Source: Tanypteryx hageni
Lineage: Eukaryota; Arthropoda; Insecta; Odonata; Petaluridae
DNA: 64,000 nt
Direction: 5' to 3'
Assembly (NCBI GenBank): GCA_028673005.1
Contig: CM054116.1
Span: 129,681,547 to 129,745,546 of the forward strand
A model generated the notes under the pieces. That model did no database searches. It was not told the origin of the DNA and saw only the letters and a list, made by a program, of their open reading frames with translations. The translations under genes were made by a program, and so were the position numbers. Positions 12,961-26,315 of the stretch are shown piece after piece (position 1 is the stretch's first letter; the number at the start of each line of letters is the position of its first letter).

Positions 12961-13299
12961 TTTTGTTATTGCATCTATTATTCATCTTAGTGTTTTTTGC
13001 CTCTGTACTGTTAAATGTTCATCATTTTTTGTTCTGCTTGGGTTTTTGTTGTCTATTATTTATTTGTCTTTGTGGATTTTTGATTTTTCTATATTGTTGA
13101 TTGTTCGTAATTTTTGGTTCCTTTATGGTTTTTGTTTCTCATACATATGTATGTAGTTGTTATTTATAATGTTTTCTTAAAATAATATAACAATTAGAAT
13201 TACAAATGCATACGTGCAGATCAAACAGAGAGCATTATTTGAGATCTTTAGTAAGATCTTATAAGAATTTATAAGTTTGCATTGGATAAATTGCTACAT

Positions 13300-13361
13300 A
13301 GGGGCACCACATTTTGATTTGCACAGGGTGCTAACTTGGGCCACACCAGCCCTGATTTTGA
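13300..13361. repeat. Possible hAT right end
   Basis: The reverse complement starts CAGGGCTGGTGTGGCCCAAG, which resembles a hAT terminal repeat. It lies downstream of the hAT relic at 11.9-13.0 kb. I did not find a convincing matching left end. Confidence 0.3.
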
Positions 13362-13770
13362 TTATTCATCTGAATTTATGTGCAGTATATTGAATGTCGC
13401 TTGGATACAGTTAAAATTTTTGAATTATTGGTAGCAATGCCAATGCCGCCAATGGTAATCAACAATTTTGTTTACTTATTGTTTTTTCAATGAAAAAAGA
13501 GATTTTATTTTCCACTTGCTGAAAGTTGCTCGGGTTTTTAAGTCAAGACAAAAAATATTGAGTAAGCATACAAAGCACACACTCCTTACGCATTTAGTAT
13601 AAAGATTAAGGCGACAATACAATCTCAAGTATTAACAATGACATGGTCAGCAAGGCAACATATCGTTAAAAAGCTTAAATTAAAAAAAAATTTGATCTAA
13701 AGAGAACTTGAGTGATTTTGTATTGTAGACAAAATTTTATGATAAGAATAACAGACGATATTTATTTTTA

Positions 13771-14010
13771 GCCTACTTTCCAAAAAATGGAAAGTAGTCT
13801 TATGAGATTGTCTGTGTGTGTGTGTCACCCTAACATCTTCTTCATGAACTAACCGATTTCAACTAAATTTGGTACATAGAATCTTCACATAAACTAATGA
13901 CCAAAATGACATATTTGGACCGGATTGACTCAGCAGGGGTGCCACAATTTCAAAGTTAAACTTTTTGGTAATAGTGAATTGAAGGGTTGAGAATTATAAG
14001 TGGGCTATCC
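13771..14010. repeat. Hairpin-ended dispersed repeat, copy 1
   Basis: Begins with the hairpin CTACTTTCC-AAAAAAT-GGAAAGTAG, followed by TG microsatellite and a segment containing CAGCAGGGGTGCCACAA. The same order occurs at 35915 and 60255, so this is the 5' part of a dispersed family, truncated here after about 240 bp. Confidence 0.65.
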
Positions 14011-14611
14011 ACCATTTTTCAATTTTTCAGGAAAGCAAAAACAAACTTTTGTTTTACAATATAATTTTATGTAATCTATGTAATTGCTTTATGCTGTCAC
14101 TTTTATACTCGTTAAGGTTAGATACATGCTTTAGTAACACCAAATAAGAAAGATGAAAATATATAAACAAAAGAAATATTTAATTAAGGCTTACTTAAAC
14201 TGGACTATGCAGGATTATAAGTGGGCTTATTAAAAATGTGAAACATTTATTGAGTATTCAGACATTATTAAAATTACATAATGTTACATTCATATGATAT
14301 TTATAATAAAAATATTACAGAATATTGTTCTCTTTACAGTAGTATATGATTGCAAATGCTAACAAACAGTGCTGTTGGCTTGGTCACTGTACTGCTGTAC
14401 AGTACTTCATTCCTGACATAATAAGATAGAAAGATACAGTATATAATTTTTTTCTTTTTTCTTAGCTAGTTACTGTTTTTGTACTTTTTCACTCCACCCA
14501 CCTCTCTCAGCTTCTGTCTCATCTTCATCAGACTTGTATCTATCCCGGGAGGTTTATTTCTGGGCCAGTTTATCCTGATGTTCAAAAAATAACTGCCAGA
14601 AAGCCTTTTTG

Positions 14612-15660
14612 TCATGTGGAATATAATCTTGCTGGCTCTTCAGTTTCTTTATTTTGCAGGGTTAATGGGAACTGATTCTTTGTGTCTACTCTTAAGCACT
14701 GGCAAAACTCTTGGACATCTGGTTTTGTTATCGTAAAGGATTTGTAGGTTTCAGTATCTGAGTATGTTGTTTCGTACTTTACCAGGAATGAATTGTCAGC
14801 ATCTATTTTCATCTCTGTTATCTCTTTCATTCGTACATTTTCTGCACTCTTTGTTCTTTGGAAAGCCTCTTTACTTAGCATCTGGAAGTCATAAACATTG
14901 TTCCCATTAATCTGCAGAACATGGAATGGTTTCTCATTGCAAACATTCTGAATGATGTCAGTCCAGTCTTCTGCAGTATGGATAAGATTAATGTGAGTTT
15001 TCTTGCAATGTTCAATGTGACTAAAGTCATGATCACATGGCAGAAATGTGATACCACTGACAAGGAACCGGTGTCTGATTATTTTTGCAATCTTTCTCTG
15101 TATAAGGAAAGACCAGAAAGCTAGTATAAAAATGTTTTTATTCTGGCCAGTACAACCATTACTCCAGAAAATCAGTTACTGTACTGGTAAGACCCTCGTT
15201 ATTTTGAAAACCTTCATTACTTTGTACAAAGCAGAACACACCTCATTTGTCCCTCTCTTTGCTTGGCCCTTCAGCCACAACACCATGAATGCTTCTTCAC
15301 TGGAACACACATGTACTCCTTCATTATAAATCCAGAGCTGCCTCTGATAAAAGGCCTGCGAATGGCTTAAATTGGGAACTGGAAAAGTCTGCTACATATC
15401 AAATGTCAACATCTAAATATCCTTCAGAGTTTTCAAAGCCATAATATCTGCATGCAGGTTTTTGTAGGCATTATCTGACTTCCTTACATGAAGCTCTTTA
15501 TGTCGGATGAGTTTCTCCCATTCATCAGCTGTCAGATCTGGGTATGTGAGAGATGGTGTGAGTTTGTCACTTGTTGTACATGTGTCACTACGTGGGGCAC
15601 CAAAGCTGAAGTTGAACTAATGTAAAAATATATCTCTGTAGACCCATTCCTTTATGGGGG
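14612..15660 (-). pseudogene. Transposase-like pseudogene (DUF7869-like)
   Basis: One minus-strand reading frame runs about 350 codons and is interrupted only by nonsense codons (I see four). Motifs in order: FGAPRSDTC near the start, LTADEWEKLI, YQRQLWIYNEGVH, NGCTGQNKN, FLPCDHDFSHIE and EDWTDIIQNV. The pattern SDTC, then GQNKN, then a D-H-D-F-I-E block is known from a large family of transposase-like RNase H-fold proteins in insect genomes (I believe DUF7869; the name is uncertain). No frameshift was needed, which suggests recent loss or slow decay. The 3' end reaches an in-frame stop at 14612. Confidence 0.65.
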
Positions 15661-15726
15661 TCAACTGGTGTTTCTTCCAAGTACACGGAGTACATTTTCT
15701 TCAAGTTTAATGTAATTACTTCTTTT

Positions 15727-16848
15727 AGAGAAACATCTCAGCTCGACACCATTTTTCTTGACTTTTCAAAAGCATTCGACTTGCTAAGCCATGACCTTTC
15801 ACTTTTAAAACTTAGTCACCGTTTTGGTATGCACGGTAACTTTCTAACACTCATTTCCAGCTTCCTGTCTGAAAGAACTCAACGGGTAGTACTCTCCGGA
15901 AATGCTTCCCATTGGATATCAGTTACTTCTGGTGTTCCTCAAGGTAGTGTCCTTGGGCCCTATCTATTCAATCTTTTTATTGATGTCTTACCTGATTTGA
16001 TACCTTCTGACTGGTCTCATACCCTTCTATATGCTGACGATTGCAAAATTTTTAAACAAGTTGACTTGATGTCTGATTCTCAAATATTTCAGAAGGCTTT
16101 GGATACAATATCCTGTTGGTGTGTTAGTTGGGATCTTAAATTAAACCCTTCAAAGTGTAAGACCCTAAACTTTTCTCTTCGAAAAAATCCATTGATAGTC
16201 CACTACAAATTAAATGGCTGTGATTTATCGAGGTTTGTTTGTATCAAAGATCTTGGCATTATTGTTGATGCAAAGCTCAATTTCTCCCCTCATACTATTA
16301 CCAAAATAAAAAATAAGGCGATGTGACTTTTAGGTCTGCTTTATAGGTTCACAGATATAATAGACCCCCACACCCTGTGTACCTATTTCTGCAGCATCGT
16401 CCTACCGACTATTACTTACTGTTCTCCTATATGGGCAATCTCAGCCACATTGAATCTTTCTTCTCTTGATAGGGTGCTTAATTTCTTTCTTCAAATTGTC
16501 AGAGTCCAAATTCCTTCTCTCCATTACACCTCCAATAACGATGTTCTCTCTTCACTTTCCCTTGAGTCTCTTAATGTTCTTAGAGAAAAAAGTGATCTTT
16601 CATTACTTTACAATGAACTGAATGCAAACATTGACTGTCCTGTACTTCTCTCCCTGTTTAACTTACACATTCCGAACAAATCGACTCGTCTTTCCTGCCT
16701 CCTTAGTCTCAGTATACCTAGGCTGTCGGTATTCAAATGCTCACTTTTCTTCCGCTTCCCTGCTCTTCTTAACTCATTACCTCCAAACTCAGATGTATTC
16801 ATTCAACCTTTAAAAACCTTTATGTTCTCTCTGTCTCCTCCCCTTTAG
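15727..16848 (+). pseudogene. LINE reverse transcriptase, one nonsense break
   Basis: The fragment starts within RT motif A (FLDFSKAFD), continues through TSGVPQGSVLGPYLFNLFI and the catalytic LLYADDCKIF box, and then the thumb region. An in-frame TGA at 16324-16326 interrupts it. The same frame then continues through the C-terminal region (SIVLPTITYCSPIW) to 16848. This is characteristic of Jockey/CR1-group non-LTR elements. The endonuclease and N-terminal ORF are missing. Confidence 0.75.
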
Positions 16849-16990
16849 TTTATTTTATTTTCCTTTTATTTGGTATTAATTTATTTTATTTTGTTTGTCT
16901 CCTGTGTTATGTGCTTATGGATTTATGGTTATAGATTTCCCTGTAAATTGGCCTTTGTGCTGTATATGAAATATTTATAAATAAACTAAA
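15727..16990 (+). mobile_element. 5'-truncated Jockey-like LINE
   Basis: The frame opens at about 15727, inside the reverse-transcriptase domain, and runs to about 16848. A non-coding tail with AATAAACTAAATAAAAT near 16980 follows. The insert starts abruptly about 70 bp after the neighbouring pseudogene. Truncation at the 5' end is usual for LINEs. Confidence 0.75.
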
Positions 16991-18559
16991 TAAAATATTT
17001 TGTAAAGGTAGAATTCGTAAAATAACCAAATTGGGATTATAAAAATCTGATATATTAATTTATTTGTCTGTTAGAAATTCTTCAAGTTTTAACAGATAAA
17101 TGTTTAGGCACTTGAGGATGAGCTAGGTAGCTGACATTTTTCAATTAGTTAAAGCTTGATGCAAAAGATTAACTACTGAAATGGAATGTTGAGTGCGTGA
17201 TGCATGAATGTTTTCTTTTGTACAAAGATAATAGCAAATGAAAACCTTACATTCCAAAATGATGGTGTTTCTTTAACTTTCATCATCAAAAGTGAAGTTC
17301 AAACTGAGCTACAAAATAATTAAGTGAAGGTTATTGTTTGTTTACTTCAAAAACTGCTAATATTGAGCATTATAAACATAATAAAATAATGTCTTTTCTA
17401 GGGTGCCATTATTTAAATTACTTCAAAACAAAAAAAAATGAAAACAATACTTTATATGTACTTCATTTATGGAGAAAGTAAAAATGGTAAATATGATAAT
17501 TGTGATTTTTTAGCTCTATTGTTACAGAAGTATAAATCCTCTTACCCATTGATAAAAGGGCAAATAAGAAAGTGAAATTTTGTATTTTATCAAATAGAAA
17601 TTGTAACAAATTGTTGACTATTTCTACTTCTTATCTTTCAGTGGCTAAGTAATGTAATTATGCTATACTCTAATAAACTGAAAATTAGGATTGCTCAAGA
17701 ATGTTATTGTCCAATCTACCATAGAAACAATGCAACTCACAATTTATTAGTAAACATTTAACCACCTTATCTTTTTCTAACTTTTTCACATTTATATGAA
17801 AAATCACGCGAATGCCCAATACCAGTGATGCCAAACCTTTTTACATGGCAGGCTGCATCGATGGTTGCGAATTCTTTGGCGGGTCGGATCAGAGTTTAAC
17901 TTGGATGTAACCTATATATTCTGAGGTGCCATATAAGTGAAAATAAATTCTAAATGACGTTTTTATGGTTAACATTTCAATATTAAATGTTTTATCTTCA
18001 AAATGTTCATAAAACGTATGAGTTAAGGTGTTAAAATTTTCCAATTGCTGTTTCATAATAGCTTGGTGGGCCACACAAAAACCTAGGTTGGGACTAATTA
18101 GTTCACTCATGTTTGCAATTGTAAAATTGCTTTCACTCCGAACTTTATGGCCCGGAGAAAAACAGCGAAATTCTTCCTATCTGAGCCAAAATGTTTGGAA
18201 ATAATATCTGTTAATACATTACTATAACACAAATACTTCTATAAGCATGAAGGTTTACGTGAAACTTCAGAATTGCGAGTTATTGATACTGTAATATAAC
18301 TGGACCAGGCGCCTAGTGTTCGCTCGTATAATACAGCTTATCGGCGTGTACGCAATAATATTCTTGTTTCCTAGTCTGCTAATAGTGTTATTTTCGGCCA
18401 TTGTGTGGCGCCAGCTGTCAAGTTTGATTTTTAAAATGTCACGCAGTCGCACGATTTTACTGAAGCTGTGCGTCTAAAATTGCGCTTGTGAATGAGTAAC
18501 TTTTATTGTTATTACTGTTCTTATTATTTTAATTTCTAATTTGGAAGTTTCGATTCTTC
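16991..18559. other. Non-coding host DNA
   Basis: No supported gene. At 17822 the sequence CAGTGATGCCAAACCTTTTT resembles a hAT terminal repeat, but a matching opposite end was not found. Confidence 0.4.
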
Positions 18560-19190
18560 CATGGAGGATTCGCCCCTGATTCAGACAAAAGAGTTTTGTT
18601 ATTCGCTATTGGAACAAGTAAATAGTTTCAAATATCTTGATAGCATCATAGCGTAGGATGGAAGTAGTACACAGGACATCAGAAGTAGGATTGCAATGGC
18701 AAAAGCAGCATTTAACGAGAAGAAGGAGCTTCTCACAAGCAAGAAAATAAATTTAGAAACAAGGAAGAAATTAGCAAAATGCTACATATGGAGCATAGCT
18801 CTTCATGGTGCAGAGACGTGGACGGTAAGGAGAAAGGAGGAAAAATATTTAGAAAGTTTTGGAGGATGATGATGAAAGTGAAATGGACAGAAGAAGAGAA
18901 ACGAAGAAGTATTAGAAATGGTTGGAGAAGAAAGTATGCTAATAAAAGCAATTAGGAAAAGAAAAGTAAATTGGATAGTGCACATATTGAGAAGACAGTA
19001 TTTACAAAGGACGATCTTAGAAGGCAAAATTTGCGGAAGAAGAGGAAGAGAGAAAAAGAATAGGAATATTAGAGAATTTAAAGCAGGAATATAGTACTTA
19101 TAGTGGTATAAAAGAGGCTTCCAGGGAGAGAGAGATGGAGGCAGCGATTCAGCTGAAACTTGTCTTCGGACAGCAGCATGATGATGATTG
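18560..19190 (+). pseudogene. RTE-type LINE relic
   Basis: Translation in shifting frames gives the C-terminal region of an RTE-like polymerase: KCYIWSIALHGAETWTVRR, then a WRMMMKVKWT-like segment and the following HILRRQ-like segment. It aligns in order with the better preserved copy at 34313-35089. The 3' end is an ATGATGATGATTGA repeat, matching the TGA-rich ends typical of RTE elements. Frameshifts and stops abolish coding. Confidence 0.7.
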
Positions 19191-21268
19191 AGATATTGTT
19201 AAATACCTTATTATATTTTTATATGAAAATTTTGTCATAAAATATTTAAGACTGAAGTGCAAATCAGGTCTTAGATGTAACTAACATCAGTTATTAGGAA
19301 AACCTGACTGTTTGAAACGACGTGAAATGTTAAAAATTACTCGTTTTTTCGCCAAACCTTGCTGATCGTTAAATAATGTTTTTCTATTGTCTTGTTTCTC
19401 AGTTTGACCATTTTTATCATTGATTGCGATTTTTGTTTCAGTTACACATTTCATTCATTTTGCTGACAGTAGCTATCCTTTGTTTGAAAAAAAATAACCG
19501 AGGGTAATTGCAATTAATAACATACTAATTAAATTGCGTGTGTTATGATTTATTCGAATAATAAACCTTCGGCAGATAAATATAGTTCTGAAATTCACTC
19601 TGAAAGAAATTTAATATCAGGCAAATGTAATTTCAATTAGTTTAACACCCAGAATTGTGTTCTCAGCAATGCTCGAAATGGAAAATTTTACGAAACGGAA
19701 CGCACAGAAATTTCACGAAACGGAACGCTAGTTATAGCAGGATCGAAATCTATGGACGCAATATTCTCATAGCGAAATTGCTGAAAACCAAAATAAAAGA
19801 CCTGAATGCTGGTGTGTTTTCTCCGAAGATCTTCGGTGTTTATAAAGGGAAATATTCCGCACACCAAATGCGCTGAAAATGCATTTTTTCTTCCACACAC
19901 GACAGTTGCTCACCCTCGGAGCATTTTATAAGGGCCTAATGACCGCACTGGAGTAAAAAATGGACAGTGGGCAGGGTGCTCATGAGTTTAGAGTGGGCCA
20001 ACGCGTGGCGTGTTGACAATGTCGATGTGAAGTAACGCTTCATGTCTGTGTCGCTGTGGGAATCGGGAGGCAATTATCAACATTTCACGAACCGGAACGG
20101 TATTACCGACGCGTGTGACAACCGGAACGCCGTTCCGGTGCGTTCCAGCACATTTCGAGCACTGGTTCTCAGTATTTCTATAGAGTTCCGCACCCTAGAG
20201 CATAAAGAATTTTTTTTGTTGTAAGCGTATGTGAGCATTTCGATAAAAAGTAAGTGAGAATAGAAAGGAGATTAGATACAATCCAATTGTAGCAACAATT
20301 GCTATAGAAGAAGACGAGGTAATGATCAAATTATAAGTATACATTTTTAGGTTGACACAGAAGGTGGCGATGCAATAAAACCGTGTTCAAGGACTTCAAA
20401 ATGTGTCGAAAAACGCTCGTTCCGCGAAAAATTGATCGTTTCTCAAGACTAGTTAAGCATCTCTTAGGACTTAAGAGATTATTTTCACCGAAGCTAAATT
20501 ATTGAGTGGACTTCATGTTTTTGTGGTCATGTTTTATGCTATTTGCATACTTAAAACATCTTCATTGGAATTGATTCGGATTGTTGTAGTGTACTGAAAA
20601 TAAAAAGAAGAGAAAGGGGACTAAACAGACTAGGCTTCCTTACCAAAATTTTAAACTTGTCGCGTGGCGTTGAAATTTTATTTCAAGAAAAAACAACAGA
20701 TGATTTTACCATAAAATTGCTTGTTTGAATGAGAGGAAAAGCTGCAAGACGGTTGAAGTCATTGATCCGTAGCTCAACAACAGTAAATTGGCCATTATAA
20801 AGCTTCTACGCGCAGTGAAATCGATTGAAGCGACTCTTAAAAAAATACTGTTACTCCCAAATTATCTGTTAGTATAAATATTAAAGTACATAAACTGAGA
20901 AAAGCAAACGTAGCATAACTTTAATTAATCAATACATGCTTTTGTGGATTTAATTTCAAACAATCACGGAATTCCTTTCGCTTTTGAGGCCGTGGTTGGA
21001 AAAATTCTTTGTAGGAAATTATTTGATGGATTTTAGCTTTAAAATAAAAAACTTCGATCAAAATAAATATCATGCGAACCATTACCTTTTATCGTTTTTA
21101 TTATGAATCTGGCACTTGATTTATGGGTTTTCTTCAAAAGTCGCTTAATTTTTACGCTGCGGCGATGGATTTCGAAAAAATAACCAAAGTCGCATCCCTC
21201 GAAAAAGGACTCGGATAAAAGGGTATGACGGCATTGAAGGGGAGGCAATCGGTGTGATGATCACTCAC
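19191..21268. other. Host DNA, probably intronic
   Basis: No coding feature was recognised. Around 19670-20170 the phrases CGAAACGGAACGC and ACCGGAACG recur several times, suggesting a small degenerate repeat. It lies downstream (in minus-strand sense) of the Ig exon and is probably part of that gene's intron. Confidence 0.4.
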
Positions 21269-21439
21269 CTTGGAGTCGCACCCCGCCCTCCACCTTGCCG
21301 AGGGCGTTGACGGAGGCGCATACGTATCCCCCGTAGTCCCTCTTCTCGAGTGCGCGGATCGTGAGGTTCATGAGCAGCGAGTACTCATTTAGCGGCGTCT
21401 CCGACATGATGTACTTGGCTCCGTCCACCAGCTTCTCCC
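21269..21439 (-). CDS. Immunoglobulin-domain exon, lachesin/DIP-like
   Basis: This 171-bp exon reads on the minus strand between an acceptor (CCTCATGCAG) and a donor (CCAAG|GTGAGT). Both introns fall in phase 1, the phase typical of Ig-domain exons. It encodes about 57 residues of an I-set/V-set Ig domain: strand E region LNEYSLLMNLTIRALEK, the D-x-G-x-Y-x-C signature RDYGGYVCASVNALG, and the G strand KVEGGVRLQ. The composition is strikingly GC-rich inside AT-rich DNA, as expected of a constrained exon. The pattern is that of cell-surface neuronal adhesion proteins of the lachesin / Dpr-interacting protein group; the exact gene cannot be named from one exon. Other exons are outside the window or not recognisable. 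Confidence 0.8.
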
Positions 21440-24400
21440 CTGCATGAGGAATCGCGAAAAGGTCTTGCTTTTTAACCTCGCTCTTCTCGTCTTCATCCGG
21501 ATGGACGGTGGTGAAAATCATTCATTAGATTGACAGACAACCTCCCGCACAACCACGCAAATCATCAGCGAACATTTCATGCAAAAAGAGGAGAATTGAA
21601 ACGTTTCATCGTGTAGGTCTTTGTTACACCGTGCAACAAAATCTCGTTCACATAGTTTAATGCTTAAATTGGGATTTTTTCCTCTTCTGTGAGGTTGTTA
21701 GTTACGTGTTAGGCCGCAATAGAATTATTCAATGAAGTGTTTCAATGGTGTTTGACAGAGATTATCTATTTAATCTAAGTTTTTTTAGGAATGGCACTTT
21801 TTAAGAGTAACAACTTCGCGATCGCTCTATGCTGGTCAATTGAAGTGACATTTGTCATTTCCGTAAGCTGTTTGTCGGGTGGACTCTGATGAAGCGGAGA
21901 ATTTTCTTTTATTCTGACCGAATAATATAGGCAAACAGTCACATTTGCCTTTTGAAATCATATGCTCTAGGAAATGGGTTAGAGTCTCAGGAGTTTGCGG
22001 TTAAAAAGATGAACGGTGCCAGGAGAATTTTTCCATGAAACATCTACACAACAGGAATTGGATTTTGCATTAATTAATTTTGTTTGACCTATTAATTTTT
22101 GCAGAAATCCTTTATCAACATTTATTGTCGCTCGCAGGAACTATGCAAATGCGTTTTATAAAGTGATAAATGATTTGAGGCATCAGGGTGAAACAAAATC
22201 TTTAGTATTTATTGTATTGTATGATACGTCACATGTTTGTGTATCCTTCATAATTGCCTACGCTTAGCCATAATATTTTATTAAACCGATATTAATTTTA
22301 TTGATATAGCACTCGTACGGTGCAATGTCCTCTGGTTTTATGTTGCTTGTATTATACAATAAAAATATAATCATCAGGTAAGAATACGGATTTTTTCTTG
22401 AAATGTAGTTCCCGTGCAGTCTTGCGTGTTAAATTATTCTCCAAAATATGATATTTTTATACTGTATAAATACAAATAGCAAATTTTTCCGAAACACGAA
22501 AACAAAAAAAGGAAACATTGGACAATGACAACGTGAGAATAGTCGCCAAAATACACAAAATAAGGGTGTGCGGTGAGGACATTAAGGGAAGCAAGATACT
22601 GAACTAGGGATCAAACCGTAAATAAAGCACATCGCAGCTCATTCCTCGGATAATTTTTTTAAAATAATAGAAAGAGAAACTCTACAATTTTGTTTTTCAT
22701 TGATTTTATAATTTCGAGTCTTTCTAACACAAATATAATATAAAAATGTTCAAATCCATACAAACGCATCTTGAAAGCAGAAAGAAGATATGAGTCGGAA
22801 GACGAGTGGAATAGGATATGCTCCCATTTGGGACATTTACGTGTGCGGCTTATAAATGCGCATTAACGTCGAAATCGCTTTTATGAAGATCGAGGATGAT
22901 AGGGTAGAGGATACTCGAAGGGAAGATTTTTTTGCCCATTCCACTCCTGTCCAACTGCTTTGGGATTCTGAATTCAAATGTCCTTCTCGCATCGGATCGA
23001 GTTTCATGGGTCTCACCTTGCTCTTTGTCATGTCTTTTGCCTTCATCCAGACAGAGCAGATACTCCATCAGCAATCTATTTTGCTATTTTCTTTTTTCTA
23101 CCATATTGATTAATATCTCACCGTTGGAGCAGTTATAGCGCACACTAACTTATACGTTAAACACGCTCGCATGCGAGTAATGACGCGCAAAATTCATTTG
23201 GTCTGAATTAGCCGTGTTTTATTTTGGCCTCCTATTCTGCGTTTGTCTATTTATCAATTAAAACAATTTTTTATGTTCAGACAGCAATTATATCAATTAC
23301 GTTTAATATAAAGAAATAATATAGGCAGCATCCACAGCCGTCAAATATATGGTTGAAAAGTCATTTGTCTGGAGAGAACACCATTGTGTATTCTAGTAAT
23401 CATCAATCCATTTGAGATCTTTTAAAAATTGTCTCAATGTATGTTTAATATAAAAAGAAAATAAACGAGGAGATGAAAGGAACCGGGTTTTAAGGAAGAA
23501 CAGTGCAAGTGAGCTACTTCGAATGATGAAGAGACTCTTTACGGGTAGAGTGAATGTTTCAGAGATATTGCCATCCAAATGGAAGAGGAATAGTGAAATT
23601 ACAACGTAATTTGTCTGAGGATTTTGTCCGAAGCGACCAGTCACGACACAGTCGAGAAACTTCTAAATTAATGTGTTTCAAAGAGCAGCCGTTGTAATTA
23701 CGAACTGTAACTCCCGCGATTGCACAAAATTATCTCCACGCGCCACAGTCACAAGGTGTGTACTTCGAGTAGAAGCAGCCATCGGCTTAAACGAACCGAT
23801 ACTCATATCTTTCTATTTTCCATAACATGAGTCGTAGAAATACTATTGAAATTTAAGAATATGTTAAAAAGTGACGCGGAATTGTTGCGGAGAATTAATA
23901 GTAAGAATACTAATTTTTCTTTCCGTAGATGATTTCATTCTACATTTGGTGATGCAGTATATCCTTACGCTACATGGAAATGTTCGTTCTGTAAATATTT
24001 TTATTTTATTTTTTCAATTTAGGAATTTCTTTCAAATCCATGGAAACATGCGAAACAAACAGTTCATACAATACAAATATTAATAAATTAAATAAACTGG
24101 CAAAAATATTGAATAGTAACAAAATATATCTCGGCAGGCATGTGAAATTCAGAAAATTTATATTTCAATCATGTTTGGAAATTCACGCTGAGGAATTATA
24201 CAGTTAAAATATGATCGTTGTTGATTGTGTACCATAATCATTGGATTTTAGGATAAACTATTTAGAAATCCGCTTTTTCGCGCGTAATACAAACGAGGAA
24301 GCACATTTTAGTGAAAAAGTCACCTTTTCATTTACACTATGAGCTCATTAAAACATAAATAAAAAATATACAATTTAATTTATATTGTTCGCGCTACTTT

Positions 24401-24839
24401 CCACCGTTTATGAATTCCAAACTCTCGTGCTAGCGTTATACTATTTAGTTATTTTTGTATGAAAATAAATATTGGTGTATAAATCCGCCGTCGCAGAAAG
24501 CAAAATATAATAGGATACATATCTTTAAACTTTGAAAAGTTGATTCCAAATCAAATAGGAATTTACAGCTAGAATGCATATTTAGAAGAGGTAACATTGA
24601 GAGATATCAATCTTTATATGAGTTTTTCTCAAATGGAATTAAAAAATAGAAATATTTCTAAAGCGCGTTAATATAGAAAATGATTATTGAGAAAAATAAA
24701 TATCTCATAAACGAATTCACCTCGATTATTCTGTTCTTATAGTCCAAAGATATAGAGACGCTTATTCGGCATCAGATGCAAAAGGATTTTTTTATCATTC
24801 TCCTCGGAGAGCGTGTGCGGCTATAATTTAGAAATTGAG
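21440..24839. other. Probable large intron, non-coding
   Basis: AT-rich DNA with no recognisable exon, RNA or transposon end. Open frames near 22.9 and 23.5 kb have no family motifs and no splice context that I could support. Confidence 0.4.
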
Positions 24840-25110
24840 TTCCGGTCTACTTCCGTGCCCCCTTCCCCTCCATCTCTCGCTCTCTTTTCCCCACTCTCTC
24901 TCCTCCCCTCTTCTTATCCTCTCTCTCTCTCTCTCTTCTTTCCTCTTTCTCTCGCATCTTGCCTCTTACCTTATTTCTCCATCGTTTTCCTTTTCCTCTG
25001 CTCTTCCTTCCGTCTTTGCTTCCATACCTCTTACCTCCCTCCCTTCTTCCATATCTCTTTCTTTTCCTTCCTTCCCTTTCTCTATCACTCGACTCCTTCT
25101 CATCCCATTG
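24840..25110. repeat. CT-rich low-complexity tract
   Basis: Pyrimidine-rich plus strand with CTCTCTCTCTCT runs, complementary to GAGA repeats. Such tracts often lie near arthropod promoters, but no factor site is proven. Confidence 0.7.
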
Positions 25111-25264
25111 GCCATTGCGGATGGGCGTTGCGGTCTCCCCCCCTGCTCTTCTTCCTCCTCTTATCCCACGGGAGAGGGATTTAGCTGCTTAGCCCAATAT
25201 ACACCGCACCGCCTCTCTAGGGACACCAATCCCGGGCCCCACTTTATTTATCGCCTTCCTCCCG

Positions 25265-25525
25265 CGGATCCTTAACCCTTCGGGGGATTACGGGACTAGA
25301 GGAGGCGTCCGCCGGCCCGTGTGTGTTCTCGCGCTGAGAGAGAGAGAGGGAGAAACGAATCTGCAGCCGCCTCCTCATCCGCCGCTGCGTCGGAGGCAGC
25401 CTTCTCCGCTGCCGCCGTCTCCGAGAGCTATGCCGTGTACCTCATACGGAGGTAGCAGCGTGATGTTACGCGTTTCCGAGACGATATCGCGATGAGTTGT
25501 CTCAGCCGCCGCGCACCGTCTTCTG
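25265..25525. promoter_or_regulatory. CpG-rich segment, possible 5' exon/promoter
   Basis: About 260 bp with dense CpG (GCCGCCTCC, CGCCGCTGCG, GCCGCCGTC), beside GAGA and CT tracts in an otherwise CpG-poor, AT-rich region. It contains GAGAGAGAGAG at about 25338. It could be the promoter or untranslated first exon of the Ig gene or of another gene. Orientation and start site cannot be fixed. Confidence 0.4.
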
Positions 25526-26315
25526 GGTCCCTTTCTCGCTTTGAGTTTTCGACTTAATCTCCTTCCTATCGTCCTCCATTCCTACCAATCTATTTTCCAT
25601 CTCTTTCTCTCTCCAAAGGGTTTGACTTGAAAGAGGAAGTTCTACCAACCCTTATCCCTCAGTGATGATGACCAGATACACATTATGTGTACGTATAAGT
25701 GTATTTATACGTATGCAATTGCAATTGCATACTAGCTTTCCCTCTTATTTCTCTCGCACCATTTTATCTTTCTTCTTCTTCGTCTTTTCTCTTCCTCGCT
25801 GCCTATCTTCTTCTCCAATCTTTCTATCCCCTCTGGACTGTCACCTTAACTCGTCTCTCTGGTATATTAGAAGGAGATTTCGCCGCTACGAGCACGCGCC
25901 TCCATCCTATCCCCCGAACCGACTACAGATGACTCCTTCCCTCTCCTCTCCTTCCTCTGCTCTCTCTCTCTCTCTCTCTCCATCCCTCCCTCCTCCACCC
26001 CACTTCCTTAAGCTTCACTTTATAAGTTCTCCCTGGAATGCAGCCAAAGTCGAATTGAATGGGAGAATTTATTCACTTCGTGGAAGACATTCGATTTTTT
26101 CAATTAAGGTTTGCGAGGATGTTTAGCACCGCTTAGATTATCAGGGATTGATAATTCTAACAATATTTTAAAATCTGACGGATTTTTTCTTCTCTTCAGA
26201 TATCTTCCAGGAATTGCTCTGTCAGCTTGAATTTCCTCATTCGTTTCAGTTTCGGAGGAATACTTTAAATGCCTTCGTTTTGGAGTTTCTCTTCCTCAGA
26301 ATTGCCCAAGTCCTG

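Noticed and set aside
22837..23138. Overlapping ORFs of 68-85 aa on both strands
   Set aside because: No motif, no splice context, and mutually overlapping frames.
24813..25275. Ser/Pro/Leu-rich ORFs up to 146 aa
   Set aside because: CT low-complexity DNA; no domain, and frames overlap in all phases.
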